A stretch of 64,000 nucleotides of DNA from Lactonifactor sp050944855 (GTDB taxonomy: Bacteria > Bacillota > Clostridia > Lachnospirales > Lachnospiraceae). The stretch spans positions 29,889-93,888 of the forward strand of contig JBMNRU010000009.1 in assembly GCA_050944855.1 (NCBI GenBank), read 5' to 3'. The position numbers were made by a program, and so were the translations under genes. This document shows positions 35,674 to 43,563 of the stretch, piece after piece (positions within the stretch are counted from its first letter, which is position 1; each line of letters begins with the position of its first letter). Under the pieces are notes generated by a model. That model had not been told where the DNA came from. It saw nothing but the letters and a program-made list of their open reading frames with translations, and ran no database searches.

Positions 35674-36873
35674 TTAATTCCATGTCTGACAGATCACACT
35701 GTTCACATGATACTGGACTCCTGTCCTCTGTCCTTCTGTCATAAACTTCTGATTAATCCGCCGTTCCACGACCACGCAGTTCTCTCTTGTAGTATTAATA
35801 AGAAGTACAAGAAACTGACCTTTTCCATACCGGTTAATAATATCTCCATGCCGTACAGACTGACAAATGGCCTCTCCCAGTCTTTGGGACAGCATTTCCT
35901 GCCGCTTGCCTTCTTTCATCGGATTGCCCTTGCCATCCACCAATGTGCAGAGCATCAGATAGGCGCTCTGACCACCCCGTTCCATCATGCGGTTGATCGC
36001 CTGATACACTCCCCTAAACACCGGGTAAGAACACTGATAACCCCCTCGGATGTCTTGCGGCTGCTCCATCAGATTATTCTGTATCTGATCAAGCACGCCA
36101 TAGGCGTATTCCATCTTCTTTCCCAGATCTTCCATCATCTCCATCATTTTTTCATTGGGATAGATGCCCCGTTCCGTCAGGTAAATATCCACCGTATCTG
36201 CATAGAGCTGTCTCGCTTCCTCATACCTGCCGTTACTGATCAGCGCTTCCATCGTCAGACTCTCCCAGTCCGCAAAAGGATCCACCTTCATAGCATAATT
36301 TCCCAGCTTTTCCAGTTCATCCCAATCATGCCGCTTTCTCAGGATAGAAGCCGCCTCACAAACACAGCTGCAAAACATTTCCCGATAATATCTTGCCTGT
36401 GACGCTGCCCACAGAACTCCTGCATAAGCTGCCAGGAATTCTCCTTTATATATATAGCATGCCGATCGGCACAACTCCAGACGCTCCTCTTCCTCTTTCG
36501 TCTCTGCGATCTGCATATAGTAAGTTTCAAAAACCGCCGCGTCCTCCTCCACCGGAATCAGCGGTGTCCAATGGTAAATTCCTTTTTCAAGAAAAATATA
36601 ATTCACATCCGGAAGGCCCATACTCCTGAGCTTGCACTTTGCCTTATAGATAATGGTCTGCAAAACCTGGGTCCGGTTTTCTACGTCCCGCTCACCCAAA
36701 AGCACATCTTCCAGATAATCTTTACTCACACCGGTATTAACATGGTGAAGCAAAATCTGCATCAGTCTGGAAAAATGAGTATCTCTGCGCATTCCCATGG
36801 TTAGAGGCTGCCCACCGTAACTGATCTGGAAACTTTCGAACATTTGGACATAAAGTGTGTCTGGCCGTTTCAT
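35674..36873 (-). CDS. SARP/BTAD transcriptional activator with degenerate GGDEF-like C-terminus
   Basis: A 399-residue regulator starting at MKRPDTLYVQ (36873) with GGAG upstream; the longer frame to 37089 overlaps the divergent gene and is rejected. Residues 1-100 are an OmpR-like winged helix (VQMFESFQISYGGQPL...TQVLQTIIYKAKCKLRSMG), and 105-260 the bacterial transcriptional activator domain (CRSACYIYKGEFLAAY...DPFADWESLTMEALISNGRYEEA). The last ~115 residues (AYLMLCTLVD...GDIINRYGKGQFLVLLINTTRENCVVVERRI) follow the GGDEF fold, but the GG[D/E]EF loop is GKGQF, so it should not make c-di-GMP. It probably activates the pilus operon downstream. Confidence 0.82.
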   Translation of the reverse strand: MKRPDTLYVQMFESFQISYGGQPLTMGMRRDTHFSRLMQILLHHVNTGVSKDYLEDVLLGERDVENRTQVLQTIIYKAKCKLRSMGLPDVNYIFLEKGIYHWTPLIPVEEDAAVFETYYMQIAETKEEEERLELCRSACYIYKGEFLAAYAGVLWAASQARYYREMFCSCVCEAASILRKRHDWDELEKLGNYAMKVDPFADWESLTMEALISNGRYEEARQLYADTVDIYLTERGIYPNEKMMEMMEDLGKKMEYAYGVLDQIQNNLMEQPQDIRGGYQCSYPVFRGVYQAINRMMERGGQSAYLMLCTLVDGKGNPMKEGKRQEMLSQRLGEAICQSVRHGDIINRYGKGQFLVLLINTTRENCVVVERRINQKFMTEGQRTGVQYHVNSVICQTWN

Positions 36874-36889
36874 TTCCTTCTCCTTTTTC

Positions 36890-36909
36890 ACAAAATCTCT
36901 ATATTTTGT
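36890..36909. promoter_or_regulatory. Palindrome in the SARP gene leader
   Basis: ACAAAAT-CTCTAT-ATTTTGT is a perfect 7-bp inverted repeat between a minus-strand TATAAT (about 36909-36916) and the ribosome binding site of the regulator gene. It is a candidate operator, possibly for autoregulation. Confidence 0.4.
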
Positions 36910-36982
36910 AATTATAACATCATTTCGTTTAAAATACCAGACATTCTCAAAGATTGCTTTCGAACACCGGGATTTAAAATTC

Positions 36983-37011
36983 TTGTCCCTCCTTATCGTC
37001 CATGGTATAAT
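36983..37011 (+). promoter_or_regulatory. Promoter of the T4P-like operon
   Basis: TTGTCC (36983-36988) and TATAAT (37006-37011) with a 17-base spacer lie about 55 bases before the ATG at 37068, which has GAAAGGTG upstream. Confidence 0.65.
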
Positions 37012-37067
37012 GAAAGTTAATAAAATATTCGTTATATAAATATATAAAATAGAAAGGTGACTGTAAA

Positions 37068-38024
37068 ATGCACAAAACAATTCTGGCATTATCTTTGTCT
37101 CTTACATTGTTTTTTTCAGCTCCCTTTTTAGTCGGATGTGCCGGCAAGACTCCTGCCGAAAGTGATCACAACGCCTCTTCAGACTCTGCGGATACTTCTG
37201 AGGTGGAAAAAAGAACTACGGTCACAGATTATCTTCTTCCGGAGGCCTCCGGAACCGTTGTCTATGGGAACGATACGATTTCTATCGACGCCTCTAATGT
37301 TTCTGAGGGCTACGTTATGATCCGGCATCAGGGTGGGGTGGACAAAGTCAAGCTGCAGATCACTACCCCGGACGGAACCGTCTACAGCTATACGCTGTCC
37401 ATTGGTTCATTTGAAGCATTTCCTCTGACAGGCGGAAATGGTACTTATCATCTTGACGTGCTGGAACACGCCTATGATAAGATGTACGCCGTCGCATTTT
37501 CTCAGGATATCGATGTTGCGATCAATGACGAATTCCGTCCCTATCTGTACCCCAACCAATATGTATGGTTTACGGCAGACGATCAGGCGATTGCCTGTGC
37601 AGCCTCTCTTTCCGATGAATCATCCGATGATCTTTCATATGTGGAGCAAGTATACAATTATGTCATAGAAAACATTACTTACGATGATGAGCTGGCCGCC
37701 AATGTCCAGGCCGATTATCTTCCGGACATCGACAGAACATTAACTTCTAAAAAAGGAATCTGTTTTGATTATGCTTCTCTGATGGCCGCCATGCTACGAT
37801 CCCAGAAAATCCCCACAAAACTCGTGGTGGGTTATTCCGGAGACGCTTATCACGCATGGATCAGCGTCTATCTTACCGAAATCGGCTGGGTAGACAATAT
37901 TATCGAATTTGACGGCAAAAGCTGGTCCCTGATGGATCCGACTCTTGCCGCAAACAACAGCAGCAAGTCCGTTGCAAAATATATCGGCGACGGAAGTAAC
38001 TACACCGTAAAATATTCTTATTAA
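37068..38024 (+). CDS. Transglutaminase-like lipoprotein
   Basis: A 318-residue lipoprotein with lipobox FLVGC (cysteine near 24). The C-terminal half is a transglutaminase/papain-like fold: the catalytic Cys is in KKGICFDYASLMAAMLRS, the His in DAYHAWISVY and an Asp follows in FDGKSWSLMDPT, so the triad is intact. The N-terminal half is beta-rich. Family members cleave or cross-link proteins at the cell surface. It is first in the operon encoding a GspF-type protein and pseudopilins; maturation or cross-linking of the secreted fibre is a possible role, not demonstrated. Confidence 0.85.
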   Translation: MHKTILALSLSLTLFFSAPFLVGCAGKTPAESDHNASSDSADTSEVEKRTTVTDYLLPEASGTVVYGNDTISIDASNVSEGYVMIRHQGGVDKVKLQITTPDGTVYSYTLSIGSFEAFPLTGGNGTYHLDVLEHAYDKMYAVAFSQDIDVAINDEFRPYLYPNQYVWFTADDQAIACAASLSDESSDDLSYVEQVYNYVIENITYDDELAANVQADYLPDIDRTLTSKKGICFDYASLMAAMLRSQKIPTKLVVGYSGDAYHAWISVYLTEIGWVDNIIEFDGKSWSLMDPTLAANNSSKSVAKYIGDGSNYTVKYSY

Positions 38025-38040
38025 ATGAGGAGGACCATAT

Positions 38041-39075
38041 ATGAAACCATTTTCCAACCTGGAATTATCTTCCTTCTGCGGACAAATTGCCCTGATTCTC
38101 AAGTCAGGCATTTCTTCTATGGAGGGACTTACAATTATGCTGGAGGATGCCACTTCTTCTGATGAGAAATCCATTCTGGAAGCCCTTCTTGCCAATATAC
38201 AGGAAACCGGAAGCCTGTACGAAGCCTTAGCTTCTTTAAATATTTATCCGCCCTATATGCTTCATATGGTGCAGATCGGTGAGGAGACCGGTACCCTTGA
38301 TGAAGTAATGCAGTCTCTCCAATCCCATTATGAACGGGAAGATTCCATCAAAAAAAGTATCCGTAATTCCGTCACTTATCCCATGATCATGACAGGCATG
38401 ATGGCCGTGGTCATCCTGGTACTTCTTGTGAAGGTCATGCCTGTATTTAATCAGGTATTTATACAGCTTGGTACGGAAATGACCGGATTTTCCCGAATAC
38501 TCATGAATATCGGAACAGCGGTCAACCGTTATTCTGCTGTTTTTATCCTGATCCTTGCAGCTCTGGCAGGATTTATTTTCTACGGAACGCGCACAGCTTC
38601 AGGAAGAGAGCTGCTGCGCAAGCTGGGATATAAGCTTGCATTTACCCGGGCGATCTACGAGGAACTCGCTGCCTGCCGGTTTGCAAGCGGTATGGCTCTT
38701 ACGCTCAGCAGCGGACTGAACCCGGAGAGAAGTATGGAACTTGTAAATTCTCTGAATGATGATCCCGTCTTTCAGAAAAAGTTAGATCATTGTCAGCGTA
38801 AAATCGATGAAGGGGAAGATCTTTCCCAGGCGCTGTTTACTTCCGGCATATTTACCGGTATCTACGCGCGGATGGCATCCATCGGATCCAAAACAGGCGC
38901 CATTGATCAGGTAATGGAGCAGATTGCCCAGCTTTATCAGGATGATATTGATACCCGTATGAATAACGTTCTGGCAATACTGGAACCTACGTTAGTAATC
39001 CTGCTCTCATTGATCGTAGGCGTAATTCTTTTATCGGTTATGCTGCCTCTTATGGGAATTATGTCCAGTATATAA
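38041..39075 (+). CDS. Type IV pilus/T2SS inner-membrane platform protein (GspF/PilC family)
   Basis: A 344-residue protein with the two tandem GspF domains (about 10-125, ending before TYPMIMTGMMAVVILVLLVKVMP, and about 210-325) and three TM helices, the last LEPTLVILLSLIVGVILLSVMLPL. GEETGTLDEVMQSL in the first copy and GSKTGAIDQVMEQI in the second are the repeated family motif. It forms the membrane platform that the ATPase turns to assemble or retract pilins. It starts 16 bases after the transglutaminase gene with a GAGGAGG site. Confidence 0.93.
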   Translation: MKPFSNLELSSFCGQIALILKSGISSMEGLTIMLEDATSSDEKSILEALLANIQETGSLYEALASLNIYPPYMLHMVQIGEETGTLDEVMQSLQSHYEREDSIKKSIRNSVTYPMIMTGMMAVVILVLLVKVMPVFNQVFIQLGTEMTGFSRILMNIGTAVNRYSAVFILILAALAGFIFYGTRTASGRELLRKLGYKLAFTRAIYEELAACRFASGMALTLSSGLNPERSMELVNSLNDDPVFQKKLDHCQRKIDEGEDLSQALFTSGIFTGIYARMASIGSKTGAIDQVMEQIAQLYQDDIDTRMNNVLAILEPTLVILLSLIVGVILLSVMLPLMGIMSSI

Positions 39076-39089
39076 AAGGAGACGTGCGT

Positions 39090-39422
39090 ATGACTCGTTT
39101 TGAATACAGAAAACAACCACTAAAACCATCCGGATTTCTACTGTCTGTATGTGTATTTTTACTGATTTTCTTTCTGTTTGTACAGGGAATCTCCTCTTTT
39201 TCCGAGAGCACTAAAAAGCGGCAGAAGGAAAGTCTTGAAAATGCTATCATGCGTAATGTTACCTACTGCTATACGGTGGAAGGATCATATCCGGAAAGTC
39301 TTGATTATCTGAAAGAAAATTATGGCCTTACCTATGATGAAGACTTATTTTTTGTAGATTATCATATCGATGGTTCTAACATTTTTCCAGATATCACAAT
39401 TATTGAAAGAGGGGATAACTGA
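39090..39422 (+). CDS. Small single-TM protein, pseudopilin-like
   Basis: A 110-residue protein; ATG at 39090 has AAAGGAGA seven bases upstream, and the GTG at 39084 is too close. One TM (GFLLSVCVFLLIFFLFVQGISSF) near the N-terminus is followed by a small extracellular domain (NVTYCYTVEGSYPESLDYLKENYGLTYDEDLFFVDYHIDGSNIFPDI). This second part resembles the post-helix domain of type II secretion pseudopilins, where SYPESLDYL is a frequent motif. It has no recognisable prepilin cleavage site. Confidence 0.6.
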   Translation: MTRFEYRKQPLKPSGFLLSVCVFLLIFFLFVQGISSFSESTKKRQKESLENAIMRNVTYCYTVEGSYPESLDYLKENYGLTYDEDLFFVDYHIDGSNIFPDITIIERGDN

Positions 39423-39904
39423 TGCAGTTTCATACAAAACGAAAGCATATGATCGATTTTTTATTTCCAGTAGCGCTCTTTTTTGTATTTGCGCTTTCCG
39501 CTCTTACCGTAATTCTGCTTGCTGCCCGGATCTATCAGTCTACCACGGAAACCTCTTCTCTGAATTATACATCCAGGACGAGCCTTTCCTATATCAGTGA
39601 AAAGATACATCAAAATGACGTAAACGACGCGGTTTCCCTGGGAAGCTTTGACGGATGCGAAGCACTTGTTATAAAGCAATCTGTGGGAGAAGATATTTAT
39701 TATACCTATATCTATGCAGATAACAAGGAATTAAAGGAACTCTTCGTCAAGGACGGCACGACTGCGAAAGCCTCCTCCGGACGTAAGATTCTTGATATTC
39801 AGGATTTTTCAATAGAACAGATTTCGGATCATCTGCTGAAATTTTCCTGTACCGACCAAAACAATCAGACCGCTTCTTCCGTAATAGGGATAAGAAGCAT
39901 GTAA
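39422..39904 (+). CDS. DUF4860-like small membrane protein
   Basis: A 160-residue protein with one TM (FLFPVALFFVFALSALTVILLAARIYQ) after a basic N-terminus and an extracellular beta-rich part (SYISEKIHQNDVNDAVSLGSFDGCEALVIKQ). It fits the DUF4860 family found in Clostridial pilus-like clusters as far as I remember. It overlaps the previous stop by one base (TGATG), indicating translational coupling. The role is presumably as a minor pilin-like subunit. Confidence 0.6.
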   Translation: MQFHTKRKHMIDFLFPVALFFVFALSALTVILLAARIYQSTTETSSLNYTSRTSLSYISEKIHQNDVNDAVSLGSFDGCEALVIKQSVGEDIYYTYIYADNKELKELFVKDGTTAKASSGRKILDIQDFSIEQISDHLLKFSCTDQNNQTASSVIGIRSM

Positions 39905-39934
39905 TTCATAAATAAGAAAGGACAGAATTTTTCT

Positions 39935-40417
39935 ATGGTACGCAGAAACAGAGCAAGATCCTCAAGTCTGTTCCTGATGGAACTGATCATTTCCATTCTT
40001 TTTTTCTCGGTCTTTTCCGCTGTGTGTGTACAGTTTTTTGTAAAATCACATTTGCTGAGTAACGATGCCAATGCTTTAAATCATGCCGTCAACGAATGTG
40101 CCTGTACCGCAGAGATCATCCGTACAACGGATCATCTGCCGGATACCATACAGCTCCTGAAGGATCTGTATCCTGAGGGGACCTATCCCGATATCCAACC
40201 GGAAACGTCCGCAGCAGATATTGTAATTTATTATGATGATGCTTTTCAGGAATGTACAAAAAATGAAGCAGCTTATTCATTTTCTCTTCATATAGAATCA
40301 GAAAACCAGATGATCACTGCAGATATGCTCGTTTCTTCTGCAGATTCTGAAGCAGTTTTATATGAACTGTCAACAAAACATCATATAGCGAGGAGGACAG
40401 ACAATGAAGAAAGATAA
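39935..40417 (+). CDS. Type IV pseudopilin-like protein
   Basis: A 160-residue protein with a basic leader (MVRRNRARSS) running into SLFLMELIISILFFSVFSAVCVQFF. The glutamate lies five residues after a possible cleavage position, as in type IV prepilins (FTLIE), but serine stands where glycine is usual. The C-terminal domain has four cysteines. This is the best pilin candidate of the operon. The ATG follows GAAAGG. Confidence 0.6.
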   Translation: MVRRNRARSSSLFLMELIISILFFSVFSAVCVQFFVKSHLLSNDANALNHAVNECACTAEIIRTTDHLPDTIQLLKDLYPEGTYPDIQPETSAADIVIYYDDAFQECTKNEAAYSFSLHIESENQMITADMLVSSADSEAVLYELSTKHHIARRTDNEER

Positions 40418-40946
40418 AGAACACTCTTCTTTTGTAAATATTGGCTCTTCCTCTCTTTTAATTATTTTTCTGATACTCTGCCTTGCTGTTTTTGCTATTC
40501 TTTCTCTCTCAAGTGCCAAAAGCGACTATTCCCTGAGCCAAAGACTTGCAGAACACAAAACTCAGTATTATGAAGCATCCTCCCAGGCGGAGGTTATTTT
40601 AGACCAGATCGATGCCATCCTGGAAGAAACAGCCCGGACGTTTCCCTTATCGGATCCTTCTTCCGCTGCCGTTTCGGAGCCTTCATCCTATGTTGAGGCT
40701 GTAACCGAGGCACTTGACGGCACTTCTATCGATGGTGTTTCCATCTCCTGTTCACCGCAAAATGAAGGGCTTATGATCTCCTATGAAGTACCTGCAGGAG
40801 AAAAGCAGTCCCTTGCTGCAGCGCTTCTGGTTACGGATTATACTAATAATGAAAACTATTATGAGATACACAGGTGGCAGATCCATACCGTCGACACATG
40901 GGAAGGTGATAATTCTCTGGATCTTATGCCCATTGAAAATGAATAG
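40404..40946 (+). CDS. Single-TM secreted protein of the T4P-like operon
   Basis: A 180-residue protein: basic N-terminus MKKDKEHSS, one TM (SSSLLIIFLILCLAVFAILSLSS), then SAKSDYSLSQRLAEHKTQYYEASSQAEVILDQID (long helix, as in pilin stalks) and a beta-rich domain. It overlaps the previous gene by 14 bases. No database family is recognised; it is probably another pseudopilin-like component. Confidence 0.55.
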   Translation: MKKDKEHSSFVNIGSSSLLIIFLILCLAVFAILSLSSAKSDYSLSQRLAEHKTQYYEASSQAEVILDQIDAILEETARTFPLSDPSSAAVSEPSSYVEAVTEALDGTSIDGVSISCSPQNEGLMISYEVPAGEKQSLAAALLVTDYTNNENYYEIHRWQIHTVDTWEGDNSLDLMPIENE

Positions 40947-40964
40947 ACAGAGGAGTTTTGAAAT

Positions 40965-42020
40965 ATGAATTTGAGTGAAATCTTAGAGCAGGCTATAAAA
41001 GAACAGGCCTCCGATGTATTTATTGTCGCCGGACTTCCCGTATCTTTTCGGAAGAATGGCATCATCTGCCAGATTGGGAATGAAAAGCTTCTCCCAAATG
41101 ACACCAATTCCTTATTGACTGATATTTACAGACATGCCGGCGAACGGGATCTGAATATTTTATACGAAAACGGAGATGACGACTTTTCCTTCGCCATTCC
41201 AGGACTATCCCGGTTCCGTGTCAGCGCCTACAAACAAAGGGGCGCTTTGTCCGCGGTCATCCGCATCATTACTTTTTCTCTCCCGGATTTCCGTGAATTA
41301 GGAATTCCGGAGCATATTATTCATCTGGGAGATGCCGGAAAAGGTATGATTCTTGTTACCGGACCTGCCGGAAGCGGCAAATCCACCACCCTAGCATGTA
41401 TCATCAATCAGATCAACAAAACACAGCACAAACACATTATTACACTGGAGGATCCTCTGGAATTTCTTCATCGGCACGACCAGAGTATCGTAAGCCAGCG
41501 TGAGATCAACGTGGATACAGAAAACTATGTGACTGCCCTGCGTGCCGCGCTACGCCAGAGCCCTGACGTAATACTTCTCGGAGAAATGCGCGATTATGAA
41601 ACCATCAATGTTGCCATGACTGCCGCAGAAACCGGACATCTTCTCCTGTCCACACTACACACCATCGGCGCAGCCAACACCATCGACCGGATCATAGACG
41701 TATTTCCTGCCAATCAGCAGCGTCAGATCAGCATCCAGTTATCTATGGTATTAACCGCGGTCGTATCTCAGCAGCTTGTGCCCACCGTAGATGGAAAAGT
41801 CGTTCCTGCACTGGAAATCATGACTGTAACACCTGCGATCCGTAATATGATACGGGATAATAAGGTACATCAGATCGACGGCATAATCTACTCCTCCATG
41901 AAAGACGATATGATCTCTATGGACGGCAGTCTTCTGAAGCTGTATAAAGAAGGAACGATCACCCGGGATACTACATTAAAATATGCGACAAATCCCGATA
42001 TGCTTACGAAAAAATTATAA
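40965..42020 (+). CDS. pilT: PilT-type ATPase
   Basis: A 351-residue hexameric secretion ATPase of the PilT subgroup: an N-terminal PAS-like domain (ASDVFIVAGLPVSFRKNG), Walker A GPAGSGKSTT (about 131), Asp box TLEDPLEFLH, Walker B VILLGEMRDYET and His box TGHLLLSTLHT. PilT normally powers retraction. It is the only ATPase in this operon, so it may serve both assembly and retraction, or an assembly ATPase may lie elsewhere. A terminator follows at 42032. Confidence 0.93.
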   Translation: MNLSEILEQAIKEQASDVFIVAGLPVSFRKNGIICQIGNEKLLPNDTNSLLTDIYRHAGERDLNILYENGDDDFSFAIPGLSRFRVSAYKQRGALSAVIRIITFSLPDFRELGIPEHIIHLGDAGKGMILVTGPAGSGKSTTLACIINQINKTQHKHIITLEDPLEFLHRHDQSIVSQREINVDTENYVTALRAALRQSPDVILLGEMRDYETINVAMTAAETGHLLLSTLHTIGAANTIDRIIDVFPANQQRQISIQLSMVLTAVVSQQLVPTVDGKVVPALEIMTVTPAIRNMIRDNKVHQIDGIIYSSMKDDMISMDGSLLKLYKEGTITRDTTLKYATNPDMLTKKL

Positions 42021-42031
42021 AGTAAATTCAC

Positions 42032-42063
42032 TCTCCGGTGCTCTTTGAGCCCGGAGACTTTTT
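42032..42063 (+). terminator. Terminator of the T4P-like operon
   Basis: TCTCCGG...CCGGAGA stem followed by CTTTTTC, 12 bases after the pilT stop codon. Confidence 0.8.
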
Positions 42064-42084
42064 CTATATAGAAACCATTTTTTC

Positions 42085-42145
42085 TTGACAAATGAAGGAT
42101 CCTGTTATATTATAATATTAGTAATGATTATTATTATTAAAAATA
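42085..42145 (+). promoter_or_regulatory. Promoter and Per/Fur-like box of the perR-type gene
   Basis: TTGACA (42085-42090), 17 bases, TATTAT (42108-42113). Just downstream is AGTAATGATTATTATTATTA (42120-42139), an AT-rich inverted repeat of the Per/Fur-box kind. The same arrangement and similar bases occur before the rubrerythrin gene at 42621-42647. This suggests joint control and autoregulation. Confidence 0.6.
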
Positions 42146-42166
42146 GCAAAAGAAAGGATGGTTTAC

Positions 42167-42556
42167 ATGGCAATTCTGAAATACAGCAGACAACGGGAAT
42201 CGATCAAAGAATTTCTGCGTTCCAGACATGACCACCCTACAGCAGATACCGTTTATGCTAATATCCGGGAACTTTACCCCCATATCAGCTTGGGAACTGT
42301 CTACCGCAATCTGTCACTTCTGGCTGATATCGGTGAAATCACCAAGATAACTACAGGTGACGGACCTGACCGCTTTGACGGCAACATGCACCCTCACAAT
42401 CATTTTATTTGCAGAAACTGTCATCAGGTATTAGACTTAGATATGGAAAGCATCGAGTACATCAACGATATCGCCGGCAAAAACTTTGATGGCATCATTG
42501 AAAAACACGTCACCAATTTCTATGGAATATGCGGAGATTGTGTTACAAAATCATAA
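42167..42556 (+). CDS. Fur-family regulator, PerR-like
   Basis: A 129-residue winged-helix metalloregulator. The start at 42167 (MAILKYSRQR) has AAAGG nine bases upstream; the ATG at 42158 touches that site. The DNA-binding part includes HPTADTVYANIRELYPHISLGTVYRNLSLLADIGEI. The C-terminal part has HPHNHFICRNCHQV and YGICGDC, i.e. two CxxC pairs for the structural zinc, and His/Asp residues for the regulatory metal as in PerR. PerR represses peroxide-defence genes until its iron site is oxidised. The neighbouring rubrerythrin gene is the likely target. Confidence 0.88.
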   Translation: MAILKYSRQRESIKEFLRSRHDHPTADTVYANIRELYPHISLGTVYRNLSLLADIGEITKITTGDGPDRFDGNMHPHNHFICRNCHQVLDLDMESIEYINDIAGKNFDGIIEKHVTNFYGICGDCVTKS

Positions 42557-42585
42557 AGAAGTTTAGGAATATTTTCTAAAAAGAA

Positions 42586-42647
42586 TTGACAAAAAAGAAT
42601 TTATATGATATCTTAATATCAGTAACAGTTACTATTATTGTTATTAA
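42586..42647 (+). promoter_or_regulatory. Promoter and Per/Fur-like box of the rubrerythrin gene
   Basis: TTGACA (42586-42591), 17 bases, TATCTT (42609-42614). The downstream segment AGTAACAGTTACTATTATTG...TTATTAAAAA resembles the element before the perR-like gene and covers the likely transcription start, as expected for a repressor site. Confidence 0.6.
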
Positions 42648-42713
42648 AAACTTATTTATTTGTTTATTACAGGAAATACTAATGAAAATTATATAAGAAA
42701 AGGAGATTATACT

Positions 42714-43256
42714 ATGAAAAAATTCGTATGCAGTGTATGTGGTTACGTTCATGAAGGAGATTCCGCACCTGAAAAATGTCCAGTGTGTGGTGTTGGCGCA
42801 GAAAAATTTAAAGAGCAGGCTGGAGAACTGACATGGGCTGCTGAACATGTAATCGGTGTAGCAAAAGGTGTCAGCGAAGATATCATCGCTGATTTAAGAG
42901 CAAACTTTGAAGGTGAATGTTCAGAAGTTGGTATGTACCTGGCTATGGCAAGAGTTGCTCACAGAGAAGGATACCCGGAAGTTGGCTTATACTACGAAAA
43001 AGCTGCATGGGAAGAAGCAGAACATGCTGCAAAATTCGCTGAATTATTAGGAGAAGTAGTAACCGACAGCACAAAGAAAAACCTGGAACTTCGTGTAGCT
43101 GCCGAAAACGGCGCAACAGCTGGTAAAGTAGATCTTGCAAAACGTGCAAAAGCTGCTGATCTGGATGCAATCCATGATACAGTTCATGAGATGGCTCGTG
43201 ACGAGGCAAGACACGGAAAAGCTTTCGAAGGCCTGTTAAAGAGATACTTTGGCTAA
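42714..43256 (+). CDS. Reverse rubrerythrin (rubredoxin-first, peroxide reductase)
   Basis: A 180-residue protein starting at MKKFVCSVCG (42714, AGGAG upstream). The N-terminal rubredoxin domain has CSVCGY...CPVCG iron ligands. The C-terminal four-helix di-iron domain has FEGECSEVGMYLAMARVA, EEAEHAAKFAEL and HEMARDEARHGKAFEGLL with the expected Glu/His ligands. Rubredoxin in front is the reverse order of classical rubrerythrin. Clostridial enzymes of this type reduce H2O2 and O2 with NADH-derived electrons. A terminator follows. Confidence 0.93.
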   Translation: MKKFVCSVCGYVHEGDSAPEKCPVCGVGAEKFKEQAGELTWAAEHVIGVAKGVSEDIIADLRANFEGECSEVGMYLAMARVAHREGYPEVGLYYEKAAWEEAEHAAKFAELLGEVVTDSTKKNLELRVAAENGATAGKVDLAKRAKAADLDAIHDTVHEMARDEARHGKAFEGLLKRYFG

Positions 43257-43292
43257 GAAAAAGCCTGTAAAATCAATATTATTTGAAGATTT

Positions 43293-43330
43293 AGGGGTAT
43301 GTTGGAATAATCCGACATACCCCTGTTTTT
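43293..43330 (+). terminator. Terminator of the reverse rubrerythrin gene
   Basis: AGGGGTATGTTGGA-ATAA-TCCGACATACCCCT is a near-perfect 14-bp stem followed by GTTTTT. Confidence 0.9.
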
Positions 43331-43364
43331 GTGTTGAAATAATATCAATTTTTTTCATACTCTC

Positions 43365-43393
43365 TTGCATAAATCATGTAACATGAATACACT
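43365..43393 (+). promoter_or_regulatory. Promoter copy A, facing into the ATPase gene 3' end
   Basis: TTGCAT (43365-43370), 17 bases with ATCATGTAACATG, then TACACT (43388-43393). It is nearly identical to promoter copy B of the AbrB-type gene. It leads to a GGAGG site and an ATG at 43432 whose frame collides with the end of the convergent ATPase gene. Confidence 0.6.
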
Positions 43394-43431
43394 ATACTTC
43401 GCAAAGAGTTTACAAAATTGGAGGAAGATTG

Positions 43432-43563
43432 ATGACCCGTCAGTTTACATCTACCAAACACCCCCATCTTACGCACCATTTTCCTCCTGCAATAGCCAAT
43501 CAACTATATTATAAACCTCAATTCCCTCATAACTATATTTTGGATGCCTGGTTCGGGCAATGA
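43432..43563 (+). pseudogene. Possible gene remnant behind promoter copy A
   Basis: After promoter A and GGAGGAAG comes ATG ACC CGT CAG..., 43 codons before TGA at 43561. All but about the first dozen codons overlap the 3' end of the convergent ATPase gene, and the peptide matches nothing I know. It may be the stub of a gene cut off when the ATPase gene arrived, or simply chance. Confidence 0.3.

Noticed and set aside
36874..37089. N-terminal hydrophobic extension of the SARP-like regulator
   Set aside because: It would overlap the divergent promoter and gene; the winged helix starts just after the ATG at 36873, which has GGAG.
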